This document shows positions 12,968-26,316 of a stretch of 64,000 nt of DNA, in pieces; within the stretch, counting starts at the first letter, position 1, and each line of letters begins with the position of its first letter. Both the position numbers and the translations under genes were made by a program. Under the pieces are notes generated by a model that worked only from the letters and a program-made list of their open reading frames with translations, searched no databases and was not told where the DNA came from. The stretch is from Caenorhabditis elegans (Eukaryota > Nematoda > Chromadorea > Rhabditida > Rhabditidae), in assembly GCF_000002985.6 (NCBI RefSeq), contig NC_003283.11:12214001-12278000 (forward strand). Direction: 5' to 3'.

Positions 12968-15900
12968 TTAAAGGAATCGGGCATTTGATGAACTTCTGAT
13001 AAGCGCACTGGATGCTGATGGAACCATTGGGAAACCATCTGGTGGAGCCATGGAAGCTGATGCACGAATCTTGTTACGCATCTTTGACAGGGCATTTTCA
13101 GCAATATCGGCTCTCTCTTCAGCTTGTTCAAATTGAGCAGTGAGAACCTTGTACTTGTTCAAGTTGCTGGCGGCAACTTCCTCCTGTAATATTAATATTG
13201 AAATTGAAATACGTTTTCAGCAGAATTGCTTTTTGAGAAAAAATATTAATAAAACTCACAGCCTCCTCAACCTGTCTCTTGAAGATCTTAAGTTTGCATT
13301 GAAGCTTGTCAACCAATTCCGTCAGTCTTTCTTCATTCTTCTTCTCCTCGACAACTTGGAATTCAACCTCCTTGACACGTCTTTCAGCCTTTCTCCAGTT
13401 CTTCTCGGTGTCTTGATGACGTCTCTGTTCTCCATCCAATTCTTGTTCAATTGCACGAATTCTGGCTTCCAATTGAGCAATGATCTTCTTTCCTCCCTTC
13501 AATGCCGCATTTTCAGCATCATCAAGTCTGATCTGCATTTCCTTGATTTGAAGTTCAAGTCCCTTGCGGATTCTTTCAATGTGCATGGAGTGCTCTTGTT
13601 CTTGACGGAGCTCTTCGGCAAGACGGGCAGCATCGGCTGAAGCCTTTTGTCCTTGTTCAACGGCGTTCTTGAGCTCGTTGGCAATCTCTTCGAGTTCAGC
13701 GTGAGCGGCAAGGAGTTCTCCTTCCAACTTGCGACGTTGTCCGGTGAGAGCAGACACGTGAGCATTAAGATCATTATTCTGCTCACGAAGTTCAATGCAC
13801 TCAGCTTCAGCGTTGCGACGGGCTCTCTCAGCGGCCTCGGCTTGTTGAGCCAACTCGTCCTTTTCGGATTGAAGAATTGCGTTTCTCTTTTCTGAAGCAA
13901 GGAATTGCTCGCGGATCTCGTCCTTCTGGCGTTGTTCCTCTTCGATTTGGAATTGAAGTTCTTGGACAGTTTCCATGTACTTCTTGATGGTCTTCTGAGC
14001 ATCAGCGTAGGCACGGTTGGCATGGTCCAAAGCAATCTCAAGATCGTTGATATCGCTTTCGAGCTTCTTCTTGATTCTGAGAGCTTCTTCCTTTTGCTTG
14101 GTTTCGGCTTCGAGAGTAGCTTGCATGCTTTCCAAAGCTCTCTGGTGGTTTCTGCGGGTGTTTTCAAACTCTTCTTCCTTTTCTTGGATGCGTTTTTCGA
14201 TTTCAGAACGGATCTGGGAGACTTCAATTTGAGCTCTCAAGACCTTTGCCTCCTCAGCTTCAAGAGCGGCTTCGGCCTCGTCAAGAGCCTTCTGGAGCTC
14301 CTCCTTCTCGACTTCAAGTTTTCTGACGATCTTTTGAAGTTCAGCAACGGATCTTCCTCCTTCTCCAAGTTGATCAGTAAGATCTTTAACTTCTTGAGCA
14401 AGGGACTTGTTCTCACGACGAGTGCTATCGAGATACTCGGCGAGCTCATCATTAGCAGTTTTAGCCTTGAAGAGATCAGTAGAAAGTTGACGGTTGTCAC
14501 GTTGAGCAGCATCAAGTTCAGAGCTAAGATCGTCGGTTTTCTTCTTCCACTCGGCAATGATGCTCTCAAATTGACGACGGTGTTTCTCATAGAAAGCAAC
14601 CTGGGCAGCGGCCTTCTCAACATCAGATTGAGCATCATCCAAGTCTTGCATCAACTTGAAACGGACCTTCTCTTGAGAAGCAATCTTGGCAAAGAGACCT
14701 TCATTGGTATCAGTCAATTCTTGAACCTTAAGTTGAAGAGCCTTCTTGGCAGCTTCAATCTCCTCAAGCTTGTTGAGTCCCTCAGAGTCGAAACGAGCCT
14801 TCCATTGTTGAATTTCAGCATTGAGCTTGCTGATTTGGCGAGTCAAATCAGCCTTTGATTCAGCTTCTTCGTCAAGATGCTCGCGGAGAATAGTGTTCTC
14901 GTGTTCCAAATTCTTGGCTGTGGCAGCAAGAGCTTGACGTTCACGGCTTTCTTCATCATAGTTGCGACGAGTCTCATCGAGTTGGGATTGAAGAGTTGAT
15001 TTCAAGCGGTGAAGAGAGTTCAATTGATTGTCCATTTCTTCGAGAGAGCGGTTCAAATCACTATTCTCGTTGTTAAGACGGTTCTTGAGAGCAGCAAAGT
15101 CTTGAAGTTGTCTCGATTGCTCATCGGCCTTAGTTTGGAGCTCAGAGTATTGAACTTCAATGGTCTTCAAGGCTTTCTCGAGATCTTGGCGAGAGCGAAC
15201 TTCGCTGTCAGTGGCATGTTGGGATTCCTCAAGATCACGTTGAAGCTTAGATTTCTCAGCTTCTGACTTGGCTTTGAGCTTTTGCAGAGTCTCAAGCTGT
15301 TCCGTAAGTTCGGCAACGGAATCTCCATGACGCTTACGGAGGGAAGAAATGGCAGTTTCGTGGTTCAACGAATCTTCTTCCTTCTCACGGCGAAGCTTGG
15401 CAATTTCAGCTTCACGTTTCTTGTTGGCTTCAAGTTGCGCAGCAGTGGCTCCTCCTTGTTGCTCCAATCTTTCGGTGAGTTCTTCCAACTCGCGTTCAGC
15501 CTCGCTACGGGATCTATCAGATTTCTGGCGAGAGTTTCTCTCGGCTTCAAGTTCTTCTTCGAGTTCGGCATTTCTAGCAGTGAGCTCCTTGATAAGCCGT
15601 TGAAGCTTAGCAATGATAGAGTTGTTCTCAGCGAGCTTAGCATTGGTGTGGTGAAGATCTTCTTCCTTTCTCTTCAAAGTAGTTTCAACGTCATGCTTCT
15701 GCTTGGTAATCTCATCGATGTTCTCTTGCGCAACCTTCAAGTCTCCCTCGACCTTTCTCTTTGCCTTTTCAATATCACCACGAGATCTCTTCTCGCGGTC
15801 AATATTTTCCTCGAGCTCATCCATTTGTTGCTCGAGCTTGTTGCGGATCTTCTCAAGATGGTTAACCTTGTCTTCTTCAGATTGAAGATCTTCGTTCAAT

Positions 15901-18900
15901 TTGCGGTTGGATTCTTCTTGATGCTTCTTCTCCTTGTTAAGCTTTGCGACAGCTTCATCTTGATTAGCCATCTCATCTTGAAGGGAGCGGATGTTATGAT
16001 CACGGCTCTGCTTCTCCTGCTCAGCCTTTCTCAAAGAAAGCTCCAAATCTTGAACATGCTTCTTGGTATCAGAAAGTTCTTGATCAGTCTTCTTCTTTTG
16101 GCGAGCAAGATCCTCGTTACGTTCTTGCATGTCTTCAAGTTGTCCAGTGATATCGGACAGCTTGCTCTCAAGGGTAGCCTTGAGTTGGTTGAGCTTCTCG
16201 TTTCTTTCTTCAGCATCGGCAAGATTAGCCTTTTCAGTTTCAAGGCTCAAGAACAATGCGTTCTTCTCTTCAACCAAATCGGCAACTTGGGATTCCAATT
16301 GGGAACGAGCAATTTCTCCGCGTTGAACTGCTTCTTCGAGCTTTTGGATCTTTACGGCAAGCTCTCCCATTGCTTCTTGTTCCTTACCGGCCTTGAGCAT
16401 TGGCTTGACCTTTCCGAAAAGCTTGAACCATTCCCAGGTTCTGAGTGTGCACCAAGCACGAACATTGCGTTGAACAACAAGCAATCCAGTTTGTTGTTCG
16501 TAACGACGACGAACTTCGGCCTTGGCAAGGTAAGAACGAATGCGGGATTGGAACATGGTAACGATTCTAGAAAGAATCTCGTCACGCAAGTCCTCAAGCT
16601 TAGCAAGAACTCCGGCCTTGAAGAAGATCTTGGTCTCTCCAACCTTGAACTCTTCATCGGTCAAGTTTCCATCAACAGAGATCTTGTCAAGGATTCCGAC
16701 GGAAGCCTTCTTTGGATCAGATTCCTTAGCGGCATCAGCGGCAAGGATAGCGTAACGATGCTTGAAATCTGGATAGAGCATTCTGTTGGGGAATCCCTTA
16801 CGGCAAATTCTGATTCCTTCCAACACTCCGTTGCATGTAAGCTGGTTAAGAACAAGCGCAGAGTCAATAACTCCAGAAGCCTTCTTCTCGTTTGGAATGA
16901 TACAACGGATGAAATGTGGGTGAGTTTGATAAAGCATGTTCATCAAGTTGTTGAGAGACTCTCTGTAGATCATAGAGACGGTAGCGAATGAAGATGATTT
17001 TCCACGCTTTCCTCCTGCAGTCTGTCCGGCTTTAGCAGCCTCGGCAGCCTCTTCTTGAGTCTGGTAGTCTTGCCAGATATCCAACATCAAGGAGTTGTCG
17101 GTAGAGTGCTTGAGAAGAGCGACAGCGGTGTCGTTGAGAGGATCCTTGTTCTTCTCGAGGAAGTTGGTGGCGTTGTAACGGACAGTTCCAGCGTAGTGAA
17201 CAATAGCGAAGTGAGCATCTCCCTGCTTTCCCTTTGGTGGCTTTGGCTTCTGGAAGTTTGGATGTTTTCCAAGATGTTGATCAAGAAGCTTCTGAGCATA
17301 GGTCATATCAGTGGCCTTTGGAACGATACACTCCTCATCAAGAATAGAGATGATACCGAGTGGTTTCTCAATAAGCTCAATACAGGCTTGAAGATCAAGT
17401 CCGAAATCGATGAAGGTCCAGGCAATTCCTTCACGCTTGTATTCTTCTTGTTCAAGAACGAACATGTGATGGTTGAAGAATTGTTGAAGACGTTCGTTGA
17501 CAAAGTTGATCCAGAGCTGTTCAAAAGAGTTCAAGTCGAAGATTTCGAATCCAGCGATATCAAGCACTCCGATGAAATGCTTACGCTCAATCTCCTTTGC
17601 GTCAAGGGTCTTGTTACATCTAAAAGTAAAATAAGTAGAATAATATTTACCCTAATTAAAAATATTTGCTCTTTGTTATTTACCTGGTGATGATCCACTT
17701 GAACATACGGGCATAGATAGCCTTGGCAAGTCCAGAAACGGCCCAGTTGACCTGTTCCAAGTTCTGTCCCTTATTGACCCATTCGGTTCCGACACGGACA
17801 CGTGGCTTGGTCAAAGCCTTGAGGAACTCCTCAGCTTGGATTCCGAGCATGGCAGCAGCGTTGAGAGCATCTTCCTCACCGTCTGGCTCGGCTTGCTCTT
17901 CACGTGGACGCTGCTTGAATTTCATTTCTCCCATGTGCATAATTCCAGCAGTGGAACGGTAAAGATCCATAGTCTCGTTGTCTTCGAATCCCATGATATC
18001 GAAAGCTTCCTGAGTAAGTCTCATCTCCTCCTTATCATCCATTCCTTCGATGGTAAGCTCGGCCTGCGAGCAGAAGTGATAGTAAGTGATGTCGTTGCTA
18101 AGCTTAAGCTTTCCACGGAGACTTGGATCGTTTCCAGACATAATCTGGTAGAAGATGTGATAACAACGCTCTCCTGGTGCCTGACGGACGACACGAGATT
18201 TTTCGAGAAGATCTGAAAATATTTTTCTTTTTTGAATGGTTTCACTAGTTTCAATTTAAATTCCTCCAATCTCATTTTTTCTTAAAAACTAATCATAAAA
18301 GATCACTCACAGTGTTCAATATCTCCTCCAGCCAACTTTCCAGATCCAGAGAAATGAGTTCTGATGAACTTTCCGAAACGGGAAGAGTTGTTGTTTCTGA
18401 CAGTTTTAGCATTACCGAAAGCCTCCAACACAGGGTTCGTTTGCACAATTTGCTCTTCAAGAGTACCTCCCTTCTTTCCATCCTTGGCTTCTTTGCCGGA
18501 AGCAGCTTGCGTGGCTCCAACAATAGCGAAGTAGGAGATAACCTTCTTGGTGTTCTCAGTCTTTCCAGCTCCAGATTCTCCGGTGATGAGCATAGACTGG
18601 TTCTCCTTGTCTGAAATTTGAAAAATAAAGTTCTAAAACAATTAAATTTTCACATACCTTGAACCATGTTACGGTAAGCTTCATCAGAGACAGCGAACAA
18701 ATGAGGTGGCATCTCATTACGTCTCTTTCCCATGAAGTGCTTGATTACAGATTCACTGTAGATTGGAAGACGTTTGTATGGATTGATTACAACACAGAAA
18801 AGTCCGGAGTATGTCTGAAAATTAAGTCGGTTCAATTTTTGAATAGTATTAATTTTTTTTTTGAATAGTTTCAATTTCCTTACGTAAATCATCAAATCCT

Positions 18901-20300
18901 TGTAACGATCCTTGAGATTTCCCAAAACAGAGGCCTCATTCAAAAAGGTCAAGTTAGCCATATCCTCGGTCTTGTCGAATTTTGGCGGGTTCATCTCTTG
19001 GCATTGATCTTTTTTGACGGTAATCTGGTTTCCCTTCACAGTTACCACGGTCACCTGTTCGCCGGTGGTGGATTGGATCTCGGCGGCGACGAATCCTGAA
19101 ATTTAATATTAGCCTCCAAGAAATATATGTTTTGTCGCATGCGGCTGATTAAAATCAGAATGTTTTATTCGATTATGTCATTTAGTTTTTGTTTCTGTAC
19201 AAAAATCATTATTGTGAGATTTATAAGTTATAGAACAATCTTTTCTTTTTCATTTTCAAATTTAGTATTTTTGATTTAATCCTAGTTTTATTTGTCATCC
19301 TCGAATAATAGATCTGGTCAGAATTACCATTTTATTGACCTTGACTTTTTAAATTCCGATTTCATATCCACATTTCAATATTAAATCTTCAAAACATGTA
19401 CATATTGTTGTCCATCCATAAAATGTGGGACGTCAAATATCTCAATCTTAAATTCCAAGAAATCTCATCATCTTTCCTGCCAACAGCAGAAGCCGCAGTT
19501 CAAACGGCAGGAGAAGCTCTTGCTCCGGCTTCATAGCGTACGTGTGTGCCTGCCCGCTTCTCCGGAAAGATTACAAAGTGCCGTTGTGTGTATGTGTGTA
19601 TGTGCTTCATCAGATGACCGAGAGATGAGAGAACCTCAGATGTTCAAAAATCCGCCACCACTGGTTGCCCGGCGGGGTCGGTGGAAAGTGTGATGTATCA
19701 TAGATAAAATGCAGATCTGAGAGACACAGATGAAAGCGTAGGAGAGTAGGATGAATGTGGACACTGGCGATGAGAGAGAAGGTGTAATAATAGTTTTTGT
19801 TAATGGAATGGACATAATGAAAGTTAGCTTGAATTGGTTTGGTAAGAATTAGGAAATTGAACAAACAATATCAAAGCAAGAGTTTTAAAGTGTTTTTTGA
19901 TTAAGATGTTCTGTTTAGATCAAATGAAAAATTTGTATCCAAATTAGTTTCATTAACAGAAAAAAAGTATTTACAAACTTAACCATCATAACTCTTTGCA
20001 ATACCACTATTGTAACCCTTACATTTTTAGCGTTGACAACTGATTTCTAAAATTAGAACATATCACAGTTACTATTAAAATTATGGGAAAATATTCTTGC
20101 CAAATATTACAGCACGTGGTTCAAAATTTTTCTTTAAAATTTTCAATTCGAAATCAAGACTTACCATCTTCTGGATCCGGAATCCAGCAGTTCTTCTTGG
20201 AATCAAAAGGACGAGCAGCAGTGGCAGCTCTGGCCTCTCTCGAGATTCCCAAGAATGGGAATCCTGGATCATTTTCGAATGCGTCTGGATTTCCAGACAT
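12968..20300 (-). CDS. myo-3: Muscle myosin heavy chain A (MYO-3), complete
   Basis: Class II myosin heavy chain of body-wall muscle thick filaments; MHC A occupies the filament centre and is essential for assembly (known). Exons on the - strand: 20300-20165, 19095-18884, 18814-18658, 18610-18311, 18212-17684, 17619-13260, 13183-12968. They total 5910 nt, giving 1969 aa, the length known for MYO-3. P-loop GESGAGKT is at residues 179-186, then switch [11 protein letters not shown], switch [10 protein letters not shown], loop 2 near [13 protein letters not shown], actin-binding segment [11 protein letters not shown], and an IQ-like neck ending in VQRNVRAW. A heptad coiled-coil rod of about 1100 residues runs to a short non-helical tail. 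The start ATG (20298-20300) follows an acceptor at 20344. The 1-kb first intron (19096-20164) is the largest and may carry regulatory sites. Confidence 0.97.
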
Positions 20301-22894
20301 TTCTAGATGGATCTAGTGGTCGTGGGTTTGATGGCTCCCTGCCCTGAAAATTAGACGGTAAAAGTGGAAGAAGAAGCTGGTTGACAAGCAAAGAATCCAA
20401 ACGAAATGTGAGAAACAATTGAAATAAAATAGGAAAAAGAAAAATGGAACACTGCTTTTCAGAGATAAAAAAGTTATAGACATTGCTATAAGTTTTTGGA
20501 GAACAATGGTAAAGCGTGGTGAGAAGTTTTAGGTTTCAATGGGATTTGAAAGATGAGAGAAGGTATTGAAAAGGGACCTCAATCATCTTTTTGTGCCGTT
20601 TTCATAGCATCAAAAACCAGAAGCATGCTTCTTCTTCTTCTTCTTCTTATGTTTCTTCTTATCCTCCCACTCCGGTAGGCTCTCCTCCAATATCAATTGA
20701 ATTGTATTGAGCCTTCGGAGCGAGTTGTGGGGGAGCAACAGAATCTATACAACACGCACACACATCATCGTTGAAGATAAAGAAGAAGAAAACGGAATCC
20801 CGGGAGCTATCCCGCCCTCTCTGCACTCTCTCTCTAATATTCTATTCTTGCTCTTCTATTTTCACTTCGGGAGCCCAACCAACACCTACCCTCCTTCGTT
20901 TTCCGATGAACTTGTGTTTAGAGACATAGAGATATCAGAGAAGGGACACAAATTTTGTTTTTAACAAATCGCCGAGAAATTTGAAGAAAGGTGATGAAAA
21001 ACTGGGTGCTATTGTTAGCCAGTGGGGAATGTAACTGGGAATACCCTAGGGTTATGAAACTTTTCAGTTCTTACACAGGTAAAGCTGGATTTTCCAAATC
21101 ATCAATCGGTTCCTCTGCAGTCTCGATTAAAATATTTGATATTTTCGTCAGGGATTTTGAAGACAAAAAGTTACTTTTTTCAAAAAAATGTAAAACTGTA
21201 AAAGGTAAAAATTTAATAGTTGGAAATATGTGATAACAGAGACGTTTACCTGATGGCAGGAGGTGTGATCCATTATATTCCATTATATTCGCGCACTCTT
21301 AACATTACACTAGTGCTATCTGAACAGTTGCGAAGAAGATCACAACAACAGTTTCAGATTTCAAGTTTTCCTGATTGCGCACCGTGTTGTTCATTTAACC
21401 ATGTTTAAAATTAAATATGAAATAAGGTGCTTTGAATAATTTTTAACGATGCTTGAAAAATAACTTCTTCTACAAAAATGGTTAATTTCTATGTACAATT
21501 TTTCTTTTATAAATTATACTGACTCTCAAACCCATTTTTCTGTTCTTTGTTTTCTGTTTTTCATATTTTCTCGACTTGACTGTTTTGCACCCCCTCTGCA
21601 ATCATTTTTGTTGACCCATACGTTGCCATCACGTACCAAGTCCAAGCTATGGTATCTGTTAGCAACAGTTGTCACTAATCACATGGCTCTTTTTCTCTGT
21701 TTTTATTCATTTTCTTCAGTATCTCGTGAAGAAAACAATGTGTTGATTGGTCTTTCAATTCTTGCAACAGATGCATTAGATTCAGGGCGCCGGAAGTGCA
21801 AGAAGTGGGCGCTAGTGAAGAATTGAAAAATATGCCAAACATCTGGATAAAAATAAAAAATTAACTTGCAGATAAAGAAAAAACATTGTGGTTGATCAGA
21901 AATGATAATTGGTTGGAAGCCAAACTTTAACGTTGGTTGACCAAAAATACATTGAACTAATTGGGTTATTCGTGAAATTAAAACGTATATTTCAGTGCAC
22001 TTTTTGACTAATTGTAACCTGAAAAATATATATGTATTCCAGAACAGTTTTTGACCTTCTTACTCTTAGAAATCTTAAATATGTATTGAAAAATTGAAAT
22101 GATCGTAACACAGTCAGTTTGGCCATACTATTTTTTTGGGTTCTAAAGTCAGCGGAGCGAAGCTGATTGCTGAATTTTTTGAGCACAATACCCAATATGT
22201 ACTTCGTGAGTTCCGAAAACATATGAAATGTAACGAAACTTGAAGATCTAGTTCATCACATAATCCTGAAAACACTGATTGTGAAAAAGCAATCACACAC
22301 AAAACTCAAAATCGGCCACCATAAACCTTTTTGCGGCCAGACCCTTTTGAATTAATCTGTGTGCCTTTAAGAACGCGTTTCAGAAATTGCAAATATACAA
22401 TTCTATATCATTCAAATAGCATCTGTTCAATGATCGGTAGTTTCAGAACATATTCCAAAGATCAATTGTCATTTTAGAACTGATAATTAAACTTTCTTCA
22501 CCTACTTCTATTTTCAGGAGATTAGTATTTTAAGAACTATGACGTAGTGGAATGTAAAACTATGGCACGTGACAAATTATGCAGTTAATTACAGAATAAT
22601 CTCTAATTAGCCTGCACTTTTATTTTCGAAAGAAATACTCATGTTTTGTCGGGAAAATTATTTTATTCAAGAACTTATTATAGCCGGCAGTGATAGAGTA
22701 CAGGTTAAAATAAATTACTGAAAATATATGTCAACCTGATCTTTGTTGCAGCCTTATCAAGCAAAATTCAAAATTAACGAAAACAGAGACTATAATCACT
22801 TGTTTCATTGGTTTTCATCAAACAGTTCAAATAGTTCAGAATGGAGAAGTAATTGAGAATTTATTTTTTTATTCGGTTTGACTGATTGCCTACA
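20301..22894 (-). promoter_or_regulatory. myo-3 upstream region
   Basis: A 2.6-kb gap upstream of myo-3, with no convincing coding frame. A 3' splice acceptor (- strand attttcag at 20344-20351) defines a 43-nt 5' leader exon. Further upstream are a cttctt repeat (about 20628-20650) and CT-rich stretches (about 20815-20835). A fragment of about this size upstream of myo-3 is known to drive body-wall muscle expression; exact elements were not resolved here. The distal end also forms the promoter side of the transporter gene starting at 22895. Confidence 0.6.
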
Positions 22895-24599
22895 ATGGTA
22901 AAAGATATTCCAATATTTCGATTTTTAATTATGTTTGTTGCATTTTTCTGTCTAATGAGTATATTTTCGAACTATACAGTCATAAATTTTACATTCATTT
23001 GTATGAAGAATGACTCATCTGGTATTAGGACATCTCCAAATGGAGTAAGTTACTGAATCAAAAAAAAGTTAACGCCTATTTCCAGACTGAATACAATATT
23101 TATGACTATTCGAGTGATGAAAAAGCAGAAATAATATGGGCGGTAGCAATTGGAACTGTACTAGGAACTGTTCCATATAATTGGTGCTATGTTAAATTTG
23201 GAGCAAGGTAAATATTTTTGGAAGTAATTTCTAATACATATTAACATTATTCCAATAGGTTCACATTTCTCTCGGCTGGAATTCTCTCATTTATATCGAC
23301 TGTATTAATTCCCACAATGGCTTCAACCAACTTCTATCTACTTTTAATCATTCGATTTTTTCAAGGAATTTCTTATGCAGCAGACTTTGCAGTTATTGGA
23401 ATAATTTGTATGAAATGGGCTCCGCTTGACGAGAACGCATTTTTCGTCTCTGCTCTAACGATATTCTCACCGTTTGCCACCTCAATTACGGATTCGTTAA
23501 CGGGATGGGTAGGTTCACTAGAATTAGTATAAAATTTAAAGTTTTGAATTTTTATTACTTACTAAAGGCAGCATAAGTGGGAAGAACTAATTCACTAATT
23601 GTTCAGTTTCCCATATTTTAGTTCTGCACAACATCTTTTGGATGGGAATCTTCATTTTACGTACACTCGATTGCTAGTGTTATCTGTTTTATTTTATGGG
23701 TTTTTTTATTCGGATAATCCAGCGACTCATCGATTTGTTGGGACTCGAGAATTGGAACATATTCAAGATGGAAAATCACTTGAACATTATGAAACTAAAA
23801 GGTATTAGTTTATCAAAAACGTATAACCAGCCGAAACTTCAGAATAATACCATACTTTGCAATGATAAAGAATCCGGCAATAATTTGTTGCTGGTTCAAT
23901 GCTTTCATGGATTTATCAATGTCAATCCTTCTGATAACCTACTCTCCAATATATTTCAATCAAGTTTTGAAATTTACAATCGAACAAACTGGATTTATTA
24001 TCAGTATAACCAATTTTGCACAGATCCCTTTCAAATTACTCGCTGCGTATATTAGTGATAAAGTTACATTTATTAGTCCTCGTACTAAAATGCTAATTTT
24101 CAATTTTATATCATGTGGTATTGTGTCTATTCTATTTGGAATCGTTGGATTTGTTGATGAAGCTCATCGCTGGTGGGCTATGACCTTGGTTACAGCTGTT
24201 AACTGTTCGTTTTGAAATTATTTTTGAAAACTATGGTATATGTTTAGGTATGATGTCTACAAACTGTGGTGGATATTATCAATGTGCAAGATACGTGGCA
24301 TTACAGTATGCGGACGTCGTGATTGCTGCAATACAATTTTGCAAAGCAATTGCATTATTCTTTGTTCCAGCATTAGTAGCTCTGACAGTTCACGATGAGA
24401 ATAGCCGGGCACAATGGGCAACTGCGTTTTGTATTAATTCAGGCCTATTGCTTGTGGTAGGTGAACATTTTAGTCTAAATAATAAATTTTTAAATTATTT
24501 CAGGCAACGTTCACCTCATTTTTTTTCTTCTCGGATAAACCAGCTGATTTTACAATCACAAAAAAAGCGGATGATGCAGAACAATGTTGCAAACTATAG
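22895..24599 (+). pseudogene. SLC17-like major facilitator transporter with a one-base frameshift
   Basis: Seven exons fit by splice signal and phase: 22895-23044, 23086-23207, 23259-23508, 23622-23801, 23843-24204, 24248-24456, 24504-24599. The product resembles SLC17 (sodium/phosphate or vesicular anion) transporters: hydrophobic N-terminus, TGWFCTTSFGWESSFY, NPATHRFVGTRELEHI, SPIYFNQVLKF and a short hydrophilic tail. Inside exon 4, at the T7 run 23701-23707, the reading frame shifts: upstream family-like sequence is in one frame and downstream family-like sequence in the next, so the exons total 3n+1 bases. No intron that restores phase is visible (a 26-nt candidate is too short and gives the wrong frame). 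The intron donor at 24205 (gttcgt) is also weak. Either a recent pseudogene or a homopolymer sequencing error; apart from this it looks intact (about 455 codons). Confidence 0.7.
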
Positions 24600-24937
24600 A
24601 AAATAATATACTTTTGATAAATAATGTACATACATATTTTCACAACTAAACTTCTCGTTTTTAGCACAATTTTATTCAAATATAAGTTTTTCAGAAGCTT
24701 AAATTTTGAAATTGTTATCTGGAAAGCGGAGTTTACAATCCGAAACTTTACTTTTTGTCTCAAACTATAAAATTGCTGCTATATAATTATAATTGGTAAT
24801 TATAGCTGTTAGGGAGATATATGTATCACGAGAAAGTTGTTTATAAAGCTCATGGTAAAAACATTTTCACTTTCAAACAAAACACTAAAACAAATTTTGC
24901 CAACTCTCACTTTTCCTTTGGTTTTCATTTGAAAAAA

Positions 24938-26316
24938 ATGAACGATGAGTTAGACATAGACACATTGTATTCAATTATTCTTCTCTCTGATTATTTTCTA
25001 AAAGCCCAACTAATATTATCAATAATATCATTAGTTTTGACTATTCCACATATTTTTATTTTAACGAGAAGCTCAATAAGAACATCAAGTACAAATTGTT
25101 TATTAATTGGCATCGCAATTTCTGACTTGTTTTTGCATTTGGGAAACTAAATGATAGAATTGAACTAGATTGGTATTTTCTTGATCCATGCGTGTTCAAT
25201 AGTTCTTATTACGTCAATATTTATTTTCTTGTTAAAGACTTTTTGAAGGATACTTTTGAAAAATCTTCTTTTTCCTTGGGATTATTTTTAGCATTAATCC
25301 GATTTATTCTCATGAAACTTTCTGGTGATGCTCCGACTTTGTCAAGTAACTCATTTGGATATTTATTGGTAGTCGGTGTAATTCTGATCAGTTCCCTTCC
25401 TTCTGGTATCTATTATACAGGATATGATTTGATTGGTGCACCATGGGATGAAAAGTGAGAAAGATTCATTTTACAAAGAACCTTGAAGTAACGTTTATCT
25501 TTCAGTTGCACGGGAGTACCAGAAAACTTCACTAATATGTTTTACGATCACCAGATTGGAGAACATCCTATTATTTCGATAGACAATTATCGATACACAA
25601 CTGGGAGTTTTCGGGTAGGAAGACTTTAAAATTTTTTTTTGGATTTTGCTTTACGCTTTCTAGGATATAGCTAAACTTCCGAGTAGCAATTTGATCTGAC
25701 AAGTATGCGATTGGAAATCTGAGATTATTAGAATTTGGAACAACTCAAAATTAATGTAATTTTATTGCCCGCAATTTTAGAATAGTTCCGTTTTTTTTTT
25801 TGAATCGTATTGGAATTGTTTGAATGATTATTTTTCAAACTTCGAAGTATTTTTACTAGATTTATTAATACAAAAACATAAACTCATTTTTTGGTTTCAG
25901 ATGATCATCACAATTGTTTATCCAATTTTTGGTGCACTTTTAATGTTTGAAATCATTAAATCTGCACGCTTCGCATCAGTGACACTCAGTAGACAAGATG
26001 CAATAGAACGGTATGCCAGCTGATTTGATTATTAACTTAACTATTAAATTCAATTTCAAGATATCGGTCGGGAAGGATGATAATGTGCATGACAATCTTC
26101 TACACAATTTCAAGTCTTCCTGGTGGTGCATTTGAATTTATCTGGATATTCATTAATCCACAATTTAATACAATTCTCCACATGGTTCTCTTGTATGGCG
26201 ATGTTTGGGTTGATACATTTTTCTGTTTCAATGCGGCTGCACATTGTTTAATCAATTTTTCAATGTCACGGAATTATAGATCAACTGTGATGAAAGCGTT
26301 GCATATCGAGAATTGA
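24938..26316 (+). pseudogene. Seven-TM chemoreceptor (srw-like) with frameshift and stop
   Basis: Recognisable pieces: 24938 to about 25143 (TM1-TM2, ending ISDLFLHLG), about 25144-25454 (ECL1 with DPCVF, then TM3 and TM4), 25506-25614, 25664-25702, 25901-26010 (TM5, YPIFGALLMFEIIK) and 26061-26316 (TM6-TM7, ending SMSRNYRSTVMKAL, the typical receptor C-terminus). Two lesions are visible. At about 25141-25144 the frame moves by one base with no usable intron. In exon 25664-25702 an in-frame TGA (25697-25699) lies two codons before the donor caa|gtatgc. Other splice junctions are in phase. The family call srw (peptide-receptor-like) is from TM6-TM7 appearance and is less certain than the receptor call. 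Confidence 0.65.

Noticed and set aside
13499-14638. Alternative-frame open stretches on the - strand within the rod
   Set aside because: These are shadows of the real frame; they lack Met, domain or splice support and the true frame is unbroken.
13905-16991. Long open frames on the + strand across myo-3 (up to about 570 codons)
   Set aside because: They mirror the coiled-coil rod of myosin on the other strand; heptad codon bias (GAG/AAG/CTC) keeps the antisense frame open. No splice signals or motifs support them.
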